NCBI GenBank assembly: GCA_025351825.1
Contig: JANXVE010000165.1
Location: forward strand, 1-43,410
From: Chamaesiphon sp. 341R_metabat_111
Lineage (GTDB): Bacteria; Cyanobacteriota; Cyanobacteriia; Cyanobacteriales; Chamaesiphonaceae
DNA: 43,410 nt
Reading direction: 5' to 3'
Made by a program: the position numbers and the translations under genes. Shown one piece after another: positions 7,387 through 16,600 of the stretch. The stretch's first letter is position 1. Each line of letters starts with the position of its first letter. Under the pieces are notes generated by a model. The model did not search any database. It saw nothing but the letters and a program-made list of their open reading frames with translations, and had not been told where the DNA came from.

Positions 7387-8847
7387 ATGAAAATTTTAGT
7401 TGCAGCGGATATTTCGCCTACGGCTGTGCGGATTTGTGAATTTCTTCAGAACTATCTCAAGCCACTAGCAGCAGATCTACCTGAAGTGACGATCCTGCAT
7501 GTCTACGAGCCAGAATTAGACTATTCCGAAGCAGCTCCAACCCAAAATTGGCAAGCTACCCCAACCAGCGAACATGAGTTGCGTCACATTTTTCAGCCGC
7601 TAGATTCTACTTGTAAATTGAACTATGTGGTGGTCGATCGAGGATTGGGTGATACCATTCTTGAGTATGCTGCCAAAGTCGATTTAGTCGTGATGGGGCG
7701 GCGACGACGGGGGCAGATGGTGGAGATGATGACGGGTAGCCTCAGCCAGTTTGTGCTGCATCGGGCTTCCTGTCCGGTAACGATCGTGCCAGAACCGACG
7801 ACTCGTCAGTTAGCCTACAAAATGCTCCAAATCGAATCGTTGCCACCAACGCGGATGTCGCCGGAAGCTCTGGCTCGGCTGAAAGTGCTGATCGGAGTCG
7901 CTCAATCCGATGGTGAGATCGCGGCACAGGAGCGACTATGGTTGGAATCGAATGTGCCCCAACAGAATTTTCCCGCTGGGATCGTCTGGGACACACTACT
8001 ATCGGAACCTGTGGATCTAGCTCGGGAATTAGTCAAGATTACCGATCCTGCCCAGCAAGAATTGACCTACTATGCGGCTTATTTACTGGCAAATACTGGG
8101 ACTGAATATCATCCCGCCGAACGACAGACAATCGACCTGATTGCTGCTACATTTAACCTAACCGCCGAGAAAGTCGCCCAATTGTCTGGGCTGGTGAATT
8201 CATCCCAGGAGCGGTTACAGCAAAGTGACGGCGAATTAATTGCCGATCCCGCTCAAAGATCTGCAATTATTGAAGCGAAAATTCTGCGCTACGCGACAGC
8301 CGCAGCCGTGCTGGGAGCGGATCCATCCCCATTACTGAGTTCCTATACCCAATCGGCAGCATTGGGGCTACAGATGAATCTGATTGCTGAAATTGCCGAT
8401 GTTTGGGGGACAACTGAGTTTGCCGTCAAGCCATTTTTTGAGGAAATGGTGGGGAGTTTGGGCTTGGTGAGTGCGTGGCTGATGGCACTGGATCTGACTA
8501 AACTAGTGCCGAAAGTTGGAGCTAGTTTGGGCGCAGCCGATGCATTTACCGCGACTTGGGCGATGGGACAAACTACTGTTGTTTACTTTGAGGCAGCAGC
8601 CTCGCAGCCCGAAGTGACTCTAGACGCGATCGCACTCCGTCAATTGTTCAAACAAAATCGCAAAGTTGCTGAGGCTATTTACGATCGCAATGAGCTAACA
8701 ATTGAAGCCCAAAAACAAGAATATGCCACCCAAATCAAGGGGCTGACTGAAGCTGTGAAAGCCGGAAAAATTCCGACTGAAAGCTATCAAAAACGCTTGC
8801 AGCAACTGCTGTTGACGGTCGATCGGCCCGAACTTATTTTGTTTTAG
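7387..8847 (+). CDS. Universal stress protein fused to TerB-like and DUF697-like domains
   Basis: A 486-residue multidomain protein. Residues 1-135 are a UspA fold: MKILVAADIS start, VVMGRR near 101-106, and TGSLSQFVLHRASCPVTIVP at 116-135. The nucleotide loop is altered: Arg replaces the second glycine of G-x2-G-x9-G-S. Residues about 160-270 resemble TerB (LKVLIGVAQSDGEIAAQERLWL). Residues about 295-402 are hydrophobic and Ala/Gly-rich like DUF697 (LQMNLIAEIADVWGT...). The tail (about 410-486) is helical and charged. USP proteins often accompany cbb3 oxidases under low oxygen; here the gene follows the ccoNO-ccoS-like operon on the same strand after a repeat-filled gap. Domain calls 2 and 3 are by eye. 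Confidence 0.75.
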   Translation: MKILVAADISPTAVRICEFLQNYLKPLAADLPEVTILHVYEPELDYSEAAPTQNWQATPTSEHELRHIFQPLDSTCKLNYVVVDRGLGDTILEYAAKVDLVVMGRRRRGQMVEMMTGSLSQFVLHRASCPVTIVPEPTTRQLAYKMLQIESLPPTRMSPEALARLKVLIGVAQSDGEIAAQERLWLESNVPQQNFPAGIVWDTLLSEPVDLARELVKITDPAQQELTYYAAYLLANTGTEYHPAERQTIDLIAATFNLTAEKVAQLSGLVNSSQERLQQSDGELIADPAQRSAIIEAKILRYATAAAVLGADPSPLLSSYTQSAALGLQMNLIAEIADVWGTTEFAVKPFFEEMVGSLGLVSAWLMALDLTKLVPKVGASLGAADAFTATWAMGQTTVVYFEAAASQPEVTLDAIALRQLFKQNRKVAEAIYDRNELTIEAQKQEYATQIKGLTEAVKAGKIPTESYQKRLQQLLLTVDRPELILF

Positions 8848-8919
8848 AAGTCAGGATTCAATCAGATCCGAATTTATCTCCATCCCCGCTCAAAATCGCG
8901 TAGAAACTAACTTAATGAA

Positions 8920-8957
8920 ATAGCCCCGAATTCTACTAGAATTCGGGGCTATCTTTT
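8920..8957 (+). terminator. Bidirectional intrinsic terminator between convergent genes
   Basis: ATAGCCCCGAATTCTA/TAGAATTCGGGGCTAT is a near-perfect stem of about 15 bp with a very small loop, followed by CTTTTATTT on plus and by TTTCATT on minus. It sits between the USP-fusion gene (ends 8847) and the convergent gene ending at 8988, and probably serves both. Confidence 0.85.
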
Positions 8958-8987
8958 ATTTACTAACCTGTTTGGTGCTTGAGATAT

Positions 8988-9263
8988 TTAGGCATTTCTA
9001 GTAACCAAGCCCCAGATGAAGATTGCTACCATCGAGCCTAATACGGCACATACCAATGAAGGGATTAAAGTTGCACCAGTCATAGCTCCCAGTGCAAACT
9101 TCCCTGTCGCTAGTAGTGTGTATAGAGTACCGCCAACAAACGCACCAATCAGACCTAAGATCATCGTCGCAATCAATCCACCACCCTGAGCACCAGGATA
9201 GATTGCTTTAGCGATCGCTCCAGCGACTAGACCGAGCACTGCCCATCCAATAATACCGCCCAT
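8988..9263 (-). CDS. GlsB/YeaQ/YmgE-family stress-response membrane protein
   Basis: The chosen ATG (9261-9263) gives a 91-residue protein starting MGGIIGWAVLGLVAGAIAK, the usual N-terminus of this family; an in-frame upstream start would add 18 unlike residues. Three hydrophobic segments (about 3-22, 30-52 and 62-85) with many Gly residues (GLIGAFVGG) match the transglycosylase-associated / GlsB family. These are general-stress-inducible membrane proteins of uncertain function. The sequence between the second and third helices (ATGKFALGAMTGATLIPS) is slightly longer than in YeaQ. Convergent with the USP-fusion gene across a shared terminator. Confidence 0.8.
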   Translation of the reverse strand: MGGIIGWAVLGLVAGAIAKAIYPGAQGGGLIATMILGLIGAFVGGTLYTLLATGKFALGAMTGATLIPSLVCAVLGSMVAIFIWGLVTRNA

Positions 9264-9405
9264 AGTTTTAGTTCTCCAATGTTGATGTTTATTAAATCGA
9301 TAATTCGATCTTACCAACTTTAATCGGGTCTTAGCACTAGATTAAAGATCGGTTTTCACTAGTTTAGTCGATCGGCTTAGACGCTCTCGATCGGTTAATT
9401 AATTC

Positions 9406-10761
9406 TTAACTTTTTACACCGAATCCAGTCTTTTTCGGCTGAGACTTAGGCTTGGCTTTCTCTTTACTTACTGTTAGAACTGCTGACTGAAGCAATTTGT
9501 GGAGATGGATTGGTACACTGGCTGAGTCGGGGAGATCTGGCTGTAGGTACTTATTGAATTTGGTGAGGATTTTTTCTAGGAAGAGGGGGGAGGGAAGTGT
9601 GGGGAGTGTGGGGGGTAAATCGAATAGATCGATCGTTTGGCGAATTGCGGTTTCTAACTGTTGGGGAAACTCGGTTGCTAACCGTCGCCAAACGAAGGCG
9701 TTCATCAGTGGATCTGCCAGACACTTATAGATAAATTTGAGATCTGCGGGGAAATACTGAGCAGCTTCATTCGCTAGCAAGGTTTTGAGGCGGGGATAAT
9801 CGACTAAAAACATTTGTCCCCAATGCGGATCGCTGAGGGCGGTGACGGCAGTTGCCGATCTGAGCTGGGGTGGGAGTTCAACCTTGGGTGAAACCATCTT
9901 GCCAATGGCGGTTGTCTGCTCTGGCGCGGCACTAGATTCGGTCAATCCGAGGGTTGTAGTCAAAGCGGCTAAATCCTCAGCTTCTAGCCCAGCATCGGTG
10001 GCTAGTTCGGTGAGTGATTTCGACTTGTCAACTCCGGCTGCGTCTAATTGCTGAGTTACCATCCAAGTCTGAAATTCACCAATTCGCAGCTCCAGTTCTT
10101 TACCAGTCAGCGTGATTTCATCGGTACCAAAAAACTCGACAAATCGATCGTGATAAACAACGACGGATGCCCATGAAAGTGCCAGTTGTTCGGGCGCATC
10201 GCTGTAGAGATAGTGGGGATAATTTTGGCGAAAAGCACCGACGGCAACGGCTAATTTTGGATTACCCAATTTTCCCAAGGCAATCCAGGGAGCTAAAATT
10301 GCCCACTTTTTATCGATTACGCGACTGATTTGGGCGATGATAATATCGCCAATTTTGAGCCTGTCCATTGCCGTCTGAGCTGGCAGATCGGTAAACTGAA
10401 TCCGATAATGCTTGGCAGTCAGCCAGTTCATTACTTCTAAACCATCGGGAAATATTTGCTCGATCGATAGTAACCCGACAAAGCTCTTGCGCCAACCCAG
10501 GATAAGCTGACGATCGGCATTCGTTAGATCCATCTGGCTAGCCAAGAATAAGTCCAGTGGTGCTTTACCATCAATTTCACCCTCGATCGCAAATCGATGG
10601 ACTAATAATTTACGTTGTCCCGCATCTAACTGGGGGTTGCGGATTAATTGCTTGGCAGTATAGCGTTCGAGAGCAGTCGCCACCGTCCCTTCAGCCGCTT
10701 GAATAAACTCAATAATTGCTGTCCACAGTACGCCAGCACGAGTAAAGGTGGGATCGAACAT
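9406..10761 (-). CDS. Conserved cyanobacterial protein of unknown function
   Basis: I do not recognise this 451-residue protein. It is soluble, has no signal peptide and is mostly helical by composition. An N-terminal region (about 1-130) is followed by a compact middle (about 130-250) with aromatic-rich stretches, a low-complexity Ala/Thr/Glu-rich linker (about 250-290), a second helical region (about 300-440) containing a Pro/Leu run (PPTLPTLPSPL), and a basic tail with KAKPKSQPKKTG. The tail could bind nucleic acid or acidic surfaces. It does not look like an enzyme: I see no P-loop, metal cluster or catalytic motif. It appears monocistronic, and G-rich repeats lie just upstream of its start. 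Confidence 0.6.
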   Translation of the reverse strand: MFDPTFTRAGVLWTAIIEFIQAAEGTVATALERYTAKQLIRNPQLDAGQRKLLVHRFAIEGEIDGKAPLDLFLASQMDLTNADRQLILGWRKSFVGLLSIEQIFPDGLEVMNWLTAKHYRIQFTDLPAQTAMDRLKIGDIIIAQISRVIDKKWAILAPWIALGKLGNPKLAVAVGAFRQNYPHYLYSDAPEQLALSWASVVVYHDRFVEFFGTDEITLTGKELELRIGEFQTWMVTQQLDAAGVDKSKSLTELATDAGLEAEDLAALTTTLGLTESSAAPEQTTAIGKMVSPKVELPPQLRSATAVTALSDPHWGQMFLVDYPRLKTLLANEAAQYFPADLKFIYKCLADPLMNAFVWRRLATEFPQQLETAIRQTIDLFDLPPTLPTLPSPLFLEKILTKFNKYLQPDLPDSASVPIHLHKLLQSAVLTVSKEKAKPKSQPKKTGFGVKS

Positions 10762-10799
10762 GGGGATGGGGGGACTTGGAGACTGGGGGACTTGGAGAT
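10762..10799. repeat. G-rich tandem repeat GGGGGACTTGGAGA
   Basis: Two imperfect copies of GGGGGACTTGGAGA plus GGGGAT lie directly 5' of the 9406-10761 gene. With four or more G-runs on the plus strand it can form a G-quadruplex. It is related in style to the larger G-rich array at 37655-37745. Confidence 0.6.
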
Positions 10800-10815
10800 A
10801 AATTCTTTGGATATT

Positions 10816-10850
10816 AAGAAACCCGACTTCTCCAAGAAGTCGGGTTTCTT
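10816..10850 (-). terminator. AAACCCGACTTC hairpin, likely terminator of the 10862-11167 gene
   Basis: A perfect 15-bp stem (AAGAAACCCGACTTC / GAAGTCGGGTTTCTT) with loop TCCAA lies 12 nt past the stop of the minus-strand gene. It has no clean U-tract beyond the stem, but resembles the rplA terminator at 171-203 and may be a dispersed repeat reused as a terminator. Confidence 0.55.
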
Positions 10851-10861
10851 ACGGAGATTAA

Positions 10862-11167
10862 TTACTCTTCAGGAGTAGTTTTCGGGCGAATTTGCTCTAG
10901 TTCGTGACAGTCATCAGATACTAGTGGCTCACTATTGCCGCGATGAACTGAGGCTAATTTCTGACTGATAGAGGCGATACTTTCGAGCCGCACCATTTCT
11001 TCCCAAGCGGAGACTTCATCATCTTCATCAGTCTCATAGCGGATCGTGACCAAATCACCCTCGATGTCAGTAATTCGCGCACGTTCGATCCAGCGTTGTT
11101 GGTCTCTGAGGAAAATACATACTTCCCGACCATCTTCACACATTTGATAAAGCTTACGGTGTAACAT
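10862..11167 (-). CDS. Small conserved cyanobacterial protein (DUF6679-like)
   Basis: A 101-residue soluble protein. The first 65 residues (MLHRKLYQMCEDGREV..., IFLRDQQRWIERARITDIEGDLVTIRYETDEDDE) look like a small beta-rich, SH3-like domain, and an acidic/polar tail follows. I recall near-identical sequences throughout cyanobacteria under the label DUF6679; that name is from memory. Function unknown. The frame is intact and strongly protein-like. Its start is preceded by AGGAGAG (near 11176), a good ribosome binding site. It seems to be a single-gene unit ended by the hairpin at 10816-10850. Confidence 0.75.
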   Translation of the reverse strand: MLHRKLYQMCEDGREVCIFLRDQQRWIERARITDIEGDLVTIRYETDEDDEVSAWEEMVRLESIASISQKLASVHRGNSEPLVSDDCHELEQIRPKTTPEE

Positions 11168-11429
11168 GGCGAACTCTCCTAAACAAATAAATCTGGCGGT
11201 GGAACTGGGAATCTAGTAGTGCTGTAGACAGTAACTAGGTTATCTTTCCCAAAATTAACTAGAAGGGATCGGTTTAGTTGAGGAATTTCATGTAAGCAGC
11301 CAATATTTGAATTACTCGATCGATATTTACGCAACGGCGATCGTGTAGCCTATATAACTATAATACCCGTTTGCTCGTCTCTTTGCTTAATAAGTTGCGA
11401 CCTATTAACCTAAATTGCCTTAATTCCCA

Positions 11430-11459
11430 ACACCTAAAGCCTAATCCCTAAAGCCTAAA
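11430..11459. repeat. CCTAAAGCCTAATCC repeat directly upstream of the epimerase gene
   Basis: Two tandem CCTAAAGCCTAA units end 4 nt before the ATG at 11463. They belong to the family also at 4131-4209 and 38376-38421. They occupy the place where a ribosome binding site would be, and none is apparent. Confidence 0.6.
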
Positions 11460-11462
11460 CTT

Positions 11463-12335
11463 ATGTTTACCATCACCAAACAACCTCAAACCGAACCTGT
11501 GTATATCCTCAACGACACAGACACCAAGAGTTCTTTAACTATTTATCCCGATCGCGGCGGCATTGCAACGAGCTGGAAAGTCAACGATCGAGAGTTGATG
11601 TACCTGGATGTCGATCGATTTAATGAAGATCCAAGTCTCAGTGTACGCGGTGGTTTCCCGATTCTATTTCCGATTTGTGGGAACTTGCCTGACAATGCTT
11701 ATGCTGTTGACGGTAAATCGTACTCACTCAAGCAGCATGGTTTTGGGCGCGAATTACCTTGGACGGTTAGCCACCAATCCACCACCACTGATGCTAGTCT
11801 AACCATCACACTGACTAGTAACGAAGCTACCCGTGCCGTCTACCCGTTTGATTTTAGCGTCAGCTTTACCTATCGCCTCGCTGGTGGTCAATTAACGATC
11901 GATCAAACATACACCAACAAATCTACCACCCCCATGCCGTTTAGTAGTGGATTGCATCCCTACTTCCTCGCCCCAGCCAAAGATAGCCTGACGTTTGAGA
12001 TTCCCTCAGCCAGCTATACCGAGAAAAACACAGGCGTAACTCATGCCTTTGCAGGGAAATTTGACTTTAGCCAAGCCGAAATCGATGCTGCCTTTACCAC
12101 CGTCACTGGTACCGTCGCCACCGTTAAAGATGCCAGCCAAAATCTTACGCTCACCATGACATCGAGCGAAAATTATCGGACGATCGTGTTTTGGACTGTG
12201 GCAGACAAAAATTTCTACTGTCTCGAACCTTGGACAGGTCCCCGCAATAGCTTGAACACAGGTACAGATCTACTCCATGTCGCCCCAGGTGAAACTCTCA
12301 GCACCACTGTTACCTTTGCTGCCAAGTTTAATTAA
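11463..12335 (+). CDS. Aldose 1-epimerase family protein (galactose/hexose-6-phosphate mutarotase-like)
   Basis: This 290-residue protein has a beta-sandwich mutarotase sequence. Family features are RGGFPILFPICG (about 62-73), KQHGFGR with a His (about 89-95), GLHPYF with the catalytic His (about 163-168), and the catalytic Glu in CLEPWTG (about 257-263). It interconverts alpha and beta anomers of free or phosphorylated hexoses. Length and the RGG-PILFP motif are closest to the YeaD/hexose-6-phosphate epimerase branch, but substrate cannot be fixed from sequence. No signal peptide, so cytoplasmic. It is followed by tRNA-Lys and fba. Confidence 0.85.
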   Translation: MFTITKQPQTEPVYILNDTDTKSSLTIYPDRGGIATSWKVNDRELMYLDVDRFNEDPSLSVRGGFPILFPICGNLPDNAYAVDGKSYSLKQHGFGRELPWTVSHQSTTTDASLTITLTSNEATRAVYPFDFSVSFTYRLAGGQLTIDQTYTNKSTTPMPFSSGLHPYFLAPAKDSLTFEIPSASYTEKNTGVTHAFAGKFDFSQAEIDAAFTTVTGTVATVKDASQNLTLTMTSSENYRTIVFWTVADKNFYCLEPWTGPRNSLNTGTDLLHVAPGETLSTTVTFAAKFN

Positions 12336-12342
12336 AATCGGC

Positions 12343-12372
12343 TTGCAGAATTTCAAACCTCCGTGCTATATT
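12343..12372 (+). promoter_or_regulatory. Candidate promoter of tRNA-Lys
   Basis: TTGCAG (12343-12348) and TATATT (12367-12372) are spaced 18 bp, close to the sigma-70-type consensus, and lie about 30 bp before the mature tRNA 5' end. A small hairpin (CGCGA-TATTT-TCGCG, 12381-12395) lies in the short leader. Confidence 0.5.
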
Positions 12373-12402
12373 ATTAAAGGCGCGATATTTTCGCGTCAAA
12401 AA

Positions 12403-12474
12403 GGGACGCTAGCTCAGTGGTAGAGCATTCGGCTTTTAACCGACTGGTCCCGGGTTCGACCCCCGGGCGTCCCA
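12403..12474 (+). tRNA. tRNA-Lys (anticodon TTT)
   Basis: A 72-nt cloverleaf. The acceptor stem GGGACGC (12403-12409) pairs with GCGTCCC (12467-12473), with discriminator A at 12474. The D arm is GCTC/GAGC, the anticodon loop CTTTTAA (12433-12439) places TTT at 12435-12437, and the T arm CCGGG-TTCGACC-CCCGG is complete. The outermost anticodon-stem pair (T12428 with C12444) is mismatched; the inner four pair. CCA is not encoded. A terminator follows. Confidence 0.97.
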
Positions 12475-12487
12475 TCAATATTAATAG

Positions 12488-12521
12488 AGGGAGTAGTTCA
12501 AAACTGCTCCCTTTGTTGTTT
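12488..12521 (+). terminator. Terminator after tRNA-Lys
   Basis: AGGGAGTAGTT-CAA-AACTGCTCCCT is an 11-bp stem with one G-U pair, followed by TTGTTGTTT. It lies 14 nt after the tRNA. Confidence 0.75.
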
Positions 12522-12649
12522 CAAAATTTAATTTAGGGTAAATAGATCGGTACCTACAAATATTTGGTAAAGTATCCTTAGTTAATAATCGCAAATTGTA
12601 GATCTATCTGGTTCTACATCTAAAGATTTAAATATAGGAGAAAATTCTA

Positions 12650-13729
12650 ATGGCATTAGTCCCAATGAGACTCTTGTTGGATCACGCGGCTGAAAACGGC
12701 TACGGTATTCCAGCATACAACGTCAACAACATGGAGCAGATCCAAGCAATCATGCAGGCTGCCCAAGAAACTGACAGCCCAGTCATCCTTCAAGCGTCTC
12801 GCGGTGCGCGGACTTATGCTGGTGAAGCATTCCTGCGCCACTTGATTTTGGCAGCAGTCGAAACATATCCAAACATTCCCATATCCATGCACCAAGATCA
12901 TGGCAACAGCGCGGCAACCTGCTACTCAGCAATGAAGCAAGGTTTTACCAGCGTCATGATGGATGGCTCACTCGAAGCTGATGCCAAAACTCCAGCTAGC
13001 TTTGAGTACAACGTCGATGTCACCCGTCGCGTCGTCGAAGTTGCTCACGCAATCGGAGTCAGCGTCGAAGGCGAACTCGGTTGCCTCGGCTCCCTCGAAA
13101 CAGGCATGGGCGAAGCTGAAGACGGACACGGCTTTGAAGGTGCTCTGTCCCACGATCAACTCCTGACTGACCCCGATGAAGCAGTACAATTCGTAGAAGA
13201 AACTGGTGTAGATGCACTAGCAGTGGCGATCGGTACCAGCCACGGAGCCTACAAGTTTACCCGCAAACCAACTGGTGAAATCTTGGCTATCAGCCGGATT
13301 GAAGAAATTCATAACCGCCTCCCCAACACCCACTTAGTCATGCACGGTTCTTCTTCCGTACCAGAAGACTTACTCGCAATCATCAACAAGTTCGGTGGTA
13401 AAATCCCTGAAACTTACGGTGTACCTTTAGAAGAAATTCAAAAAGGGATCAAATGCGGCGTGCGGAAAGTCAACATCGACACCGACAACCGCCTCGCGAT
13501 CACCGCAGCAGTCCGCGAAGCCCTATTCAGCAAGCCTGAAGAATTCGATCCGCGCCACTTCCTGAAACCATCGATCAAGTACATGCAAAAAGTATGTGCA
13601 GAACGCTACACAGCTTTCTGGGCTGCTGGGAATGCTAGCAAAATCAAAACTGCATCATTGGATGAGTTTGCTGTTAAGTACTCCAAAGGTGTATACCCAG
13701 CTCCTAAAATCATTGTTAGCGTCGGCTAG
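12650..13729 (+). CDS. fba: Fructose-bisphosphate aldolase class II
   Basis: A 359-residue zinc aldolase of class II (CbbA/FbaA type). The HQDHG motif (about 81-85) contains the catalytic Asp and a zinc-binding His, zinc-binding His residues follow in TSHGAYK (about 198-204) and MHGSSSVP (about 234-241), and VNIDTD (about 277-282) is part of the phosphate/substrate site. The enzyme joins glyceraldehyde-3-phosphate to dihydroxyacetone phosphate in the Calvin cycle and gluconeogenesis, and in cyanobacteria class II enzymes also serve the sedoheptulose branch. AGGAGAAA lies 8 nt before the ATG. It ends at a strong terminator and appears monocistronic. Confidence 0.96.
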   Translation: MALVPMRLLLDHAAENGYGIPAYNVNNMEQIQAIMQAAQETDSPVILQASRGARTYAGEAFLRHLILAAVETYPNIPISMHQDHGNSAATCYSAMKQGFTSVMMDGSLEADAKTPASFEYNVDVTRRVVEVAHAIGVSVEGELGCLGSLETGMGEAEDGHGFEGALSHDQLLTDPDEAVQFVEETGVDALAVAIGTSHGAYKFTRKPTGEILAISRIEEIHNRLPNTHLVMHGSSSVPEDLLAIINKFGGKIPETYGVPLEEIQKGIKCGVRKVNIDTDNRLAITAAVREALFSKPEEFDPRHFLKPSIKYMQKVCAERYTAFWAAGNASKIKTASLDEFAVKYSKGVYPAPKIIVSVG

Positions 13730-13746
13730 TAACTAGATTAGGTGAG

Positions 13747-13790
13747 AAAAGCCCTGTTTTCAAATTGATTGAAGACAGGGCTTTTGTTAT
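13747..13790 (+). terminator. Terminator after fba
   Basis: AAAAGCCCTGTTTTCAA / TTGAAGACAGGGCTTTT forms a 17-bp stem with one G-U pair and a short loop, then TGTTAT. It is 17 nt past the fba stop. Confidence 0.85.
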
Positions 13791-13868
13791 GCTGGGATTC
13801 TGTATAACAATAAATATAAATCGCTGAAATTTAAGCTAGTGGGCAGCCCACCCTAAGCGATAGCTATG

Positions 13869-14000
13869 CTCACATCTTACGCCAGTATAGAAATATTAGT
13901 ACTAAGCATAGATCTAGGGTACCCACGAGGGGCACCCCTACAGGTAACTTGTAGGGGTGCCCTTAATGGGTACCCTAGATCTACGCTTGGTAATAGTGAG
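13869..14000. repeat. GGGTACCC/GGGCACCCC palindromic element, copy 1
   Basis: The core at 13911-13981 runs GATCTAGGGTACCC...GGGCACCCCTACA...TGTAGGGGTGCCC...GGGTACCCTAGATC, an almost perfect 71-bp palindrome. The left flank CTCACATCTTACGCCAGT (13869-13886) matches the terminal repeats of copies at 33226-33343 and 35432-35637; the right terminal repeat is degenerate here. A different repeat (14003-14033, TGTTGGGTTTC...CAACCCAACCTAC) directly follows. Together they fill the fba-pheT gap. Confidence 0.8.
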
Positions 14001-14002
14001 GC

Positions 14003-14033
14003 GTGTTGGGTTTCATTCTTCAACCCAACCTAC
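14003..14033. repeat. TTGGGTT/AACCCAACCTAC repeat, short copy
   Basis: GTGTTGGGTTTC-n-CAACCCAACCTAC is a short inverted repeat of the same family as the longer element at 43302-43385. Confidence 0.6.
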
Positions 14034-14080
14034 AGATCTGAGGTTATAGGTAGCAACTTAGGTTATCTAAGAATTTAGCT

Positions 14081-14110
14081 ATCAACTATCAACTATCAAC
14101 TATCAACTAT
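14081..14110. repeat. Heptanucleotide tandem repeat (ATCAACT)x4
   Basis: Four perfect copies of ATCAACT followed by AT end 4 nt before the pheT start codon. Short tandemly repeated heptamers are a known class of cyanobacterial repeats. Here they replace the expected ribosome binding site region. Confidence 0.85.
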
Positions 14111-14114
14111 TGAA

Positions 14115-16583
14115 ATGTATATTGCTCTAAATTGGTTAAAAGAACTAGTAGACTGTCAGCTAGAGCCGGAAGAGTTGGCAAAAACCCTGACACTGGCTGG
14201 CTTTGAGGTTGAATCGATCGAGGATCGCAGTACTTGGGCAGATGGAGTTGTCGTCGGGCGAGTATTAACACGGATTCAACATCCCAATGCTGATAAATTG
14301 AGCGTCTGTACTGTCGATGTTGGCGGCGAGGAGCCACTACAAATCGTCTGTGGTGCTGCTAATGTCCGAGCGGGAATTCATGTGGCTGTAGCGACAGTCG
14401 GCACCTATCTGCCTAAAATCGATCTCAAAATTAAGCCCGCTAAACTGCGCGGTGAAAAATCTGAAGGGATGATTTGTTCGCTCTCAGAAGTGGGACTGAG
14501 TAAAGATTCACCAGGAATTCACATCTTTGGAGAAGCCGAAGATCTCAATACGCCAGAGATCGGCACGGATGTTCGATCGCTATTAGGATTAGATGATGTG
14601 ATCCTCGATCTATCTTCTACTGCTAACCGTGCTGATGCTCTGAGCATGGTGGGAATTGCGCGAGAAGTCGCCGCGCTAACTGGGGGAGTATTAAAATTAC
14701 CTACCGTCGATCGATCCGCGATTACAACCCAACCGCAATTGAGCGTTAAAGTCAGCGAACCCGCCGCCTGTGCGATTTATGCAGCGACACTGATTCAAGG
14801 TGTCAAAATTGCCCCATCTCCCGAATGGCTCCAGCGTCGGCTTCAAGCAGCCGGAATTCGCCCAATTAATAACGTGGTGGATGTGACTAATTACGTCTTA
14901 TTGGAGTGGGGACAACCGTTGCACGCTTTTGACGCGGATAAATTGCAAGCAGTAGGTGGAAGTGAAGTTGTTCAAATGGGCGTGCGCTATGCCGAGAAGC
15001 AGGGTGAAACGCTAAAGACTCTAGACGGGCAAGAGCGGCAGTTGCAGGCTTTAAATCTCCTAATCACCGTTAACAATACCCCTGTCGCTCTCGCAGGTGT
15101 CATGGGTGGCGAAAATACCGAGGTATCTGAAGGTACTCAAAACATCGTCCTAGAGTCGGCAATATTTGATTCAGTTGCGGTGCGAAAATCAGCGCGAAGC
15201 CAGGGCGGAATCCGATCGGAAGCATCGACTCGCTACGAGCGGGGTGTCAATTTAGCAGAGCTAGAAACAGCAGCACATCGCGCGATCGAACTAATTATCC
15301 AACTCGCGGGTGGTACGGTTGTCTGTCAGGATCTTAACGATCATCGCCCAGATCTGACCCTCCAACCTCGATCGATTAATCTCCGATTGGAACGATTGAA
15401 TCACATCTTAGGACCGATCGATGATGATGGTGAGCCTGGGGATATTACGCCTGAAGATGTCGAGCGGACATTGACAGCCTTGGGATGTCAACTAGCCGTT
15501 ACCGCAGGTGATGCCGAAGAAACTGTGTGGGCGGTAATTGTCCCACCCTACCGTTATCGCGATCTGGAACGGGAAATTGACCTGATCGAAGAAGTAGCCA
15601 GACTGTACGGTTACGACCGATTTATGGATACACTTCCCTCAGAATCAGCAGCAGGCTTCCTCTCCCTAGATGAGGAATTATTACGTCAAATTCGAGCCGC
15701 TTTTCGAGCAGTTGGCTTGAACGAAGTCGTCCAATATTCCTACGCAATTGAGAAGCTAAATGATGGCTCTCAAGTAGAAATCATCAACCCAATGTTCACC
15801 GAATATTCGACCTTGAGATCGGAATTAATCTCTGGTTTAATTCAAAGTTTCCAGACCAATCTGGCTCAAGGAAATGGCCCACTCCAGGGTTTTGAAATCA
15901 GTAAAGTTTTTGGACGAAATGAGATTGGATTAACTGAAACCGATGTCCTCGCGGGCATCCTCGGTGGCGATCCTGGCGTGGGGCGGTGGACGACTGGCGG
16001 CAAGCCCCAACCCCTGACTTGGTATGAAGCCAAAGGAATGCTCGAAAGCGTCTGCCACAGCCTCAAACTACCTGTAGAGTATCAGGCAGATCGATCGAAT
16101 CCCCAGCTCCATCCAGGGCGCACAGCCTCATTGTGGCTCCAGGGTCAAAAACTCGGCCACTTCGGACAACTCCATCCCCAACTTCGCCAGGAAAAAGACC
16201 TCCCCGCAGCAGTATATGTCTTCCAACTCAACCTCGACCCGATCCTCAATTACCTTGCGGATGAAGAACGGCTAGTGCCAGTGTACAAGAGCTATTCTAG
16301 CTATCCACCATCCGATCGAGATATTGCCTTCTTTGCACCGATAGATCTATCCCTCGCCGATATTCAAAAATCAATTACCAAGGCTGGTGGTGAGCTGTTA
16401 GAAGAAGTATCAGTCTTCGATGAATATCGCGGTACCAATGTCCCCGCAGGACAGCGGAGTTTGGCGATTCGGTTGATTTATCGCGCACTCGATCGAACCT
16501 TAACCGATACTGATGTTGAACCATTGCAACAGAAAGTCAGAGATGTTTTAGTCGATAAGTTTCGGGTAACTTTGCGAAGCTAA
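14115..16583 (+). CDS. pheT: Phenylalanine--tRNA ligase beta subunit
   Basis: An 822-residue PheT of normal bacterial length. It has an N-terminal tRNA-binding/OB domain (about 40-150, [21 protein letters not shown]), a B3/B4 editing region (about 215-400, with [10 protein letters not shown] and GVMGG), a B5 domain (about 405-500), a catalytic-like core, and a C-terminal anticodon-binding FDX-ACB domain (about 730-822, [13 protein letters not shown]). With PheS it charges tRNA-Phe. PheS is not in the window, so the subunits are unlinked here. The usual bacterial N-terminus ([12 protein letters not shown]) fixes the start although the tandem repeat upstream leaves no clear Shine-Dalgarno. Confidence 0.97.
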   Translation: MYIALNWLKELVDCQLEPEELAKTLTLAGFEVESIEDRSTWADGVVVGRVLTRIQHPNADKLSVCTVDVGGEEPLQIVCGAANVRAGIHVAVATVGTYLPKIDLKIKPAKLRGEKSEGMICSLSEVGLSKDSPGIHIFGEAEDLNTPEIGTDVRSLLGLDDVILDLSSTANRADALSMVGIAREVAALTGGVLKLPTVDRSAITTQPQLSVKVSEPAACAIYAATLIQGVKIAPSPEWLQRRLQAAGIRPINNVVDVTNYVLLEWGQPLHAFDADKLQAVGGSEVVQMGVRYAEKQGETLKTLDGQERQLQALNLLITVNNTPVALAGVMGGENTEVSEGTQNIVLESAIFDSVAVRKSARSQGGIRSEASTRYERGVNLAELETAAHRAIELIIQLAGGTVVCQDLNDHRPDLTLQPRSINLRLERLNHILGPIDDDGEPGDITPEDVERTLTALGCQLAVTAGDAEETVWAVIVPPYRYRDLEREIDLIEEVARLYGYDRFMDTLPSESAAGFLSLDEELLRQIRAAFRAVGLNEVVQYSYAIEKLNDGSQVEIINPMFTEYSTLRSELISGLIQSFQTNLAQGNGPLQGFEISKVFGRNEIGLTETDVLAGILGGDPGVGRWTTGGKPQPLTWYEAKGMLESVCHSLKLPVEYQADRSNPQLHPGRTASLWLQGQKLGHFGQLHPQLRQEKDLPAAVYVFQLNLDPILNYLADEERLVPVYKSYSSYPPSDRDIAFFAPIDLSLADIQKSITKAGGELLEEVSVFDEYRGTNVPAGQRSLAIRLIYRALDRTLTDTDVEPLQQKVRDVLVDKFRVTLRS

Positions 16584-16600
16584 ATTAGCTACAGTGTGCA

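Noticed and set aside
13866-14078. 70-residue ORF between fba and pheT
   Set aside because: It lies almost entirely within the palindromic element copy 1.
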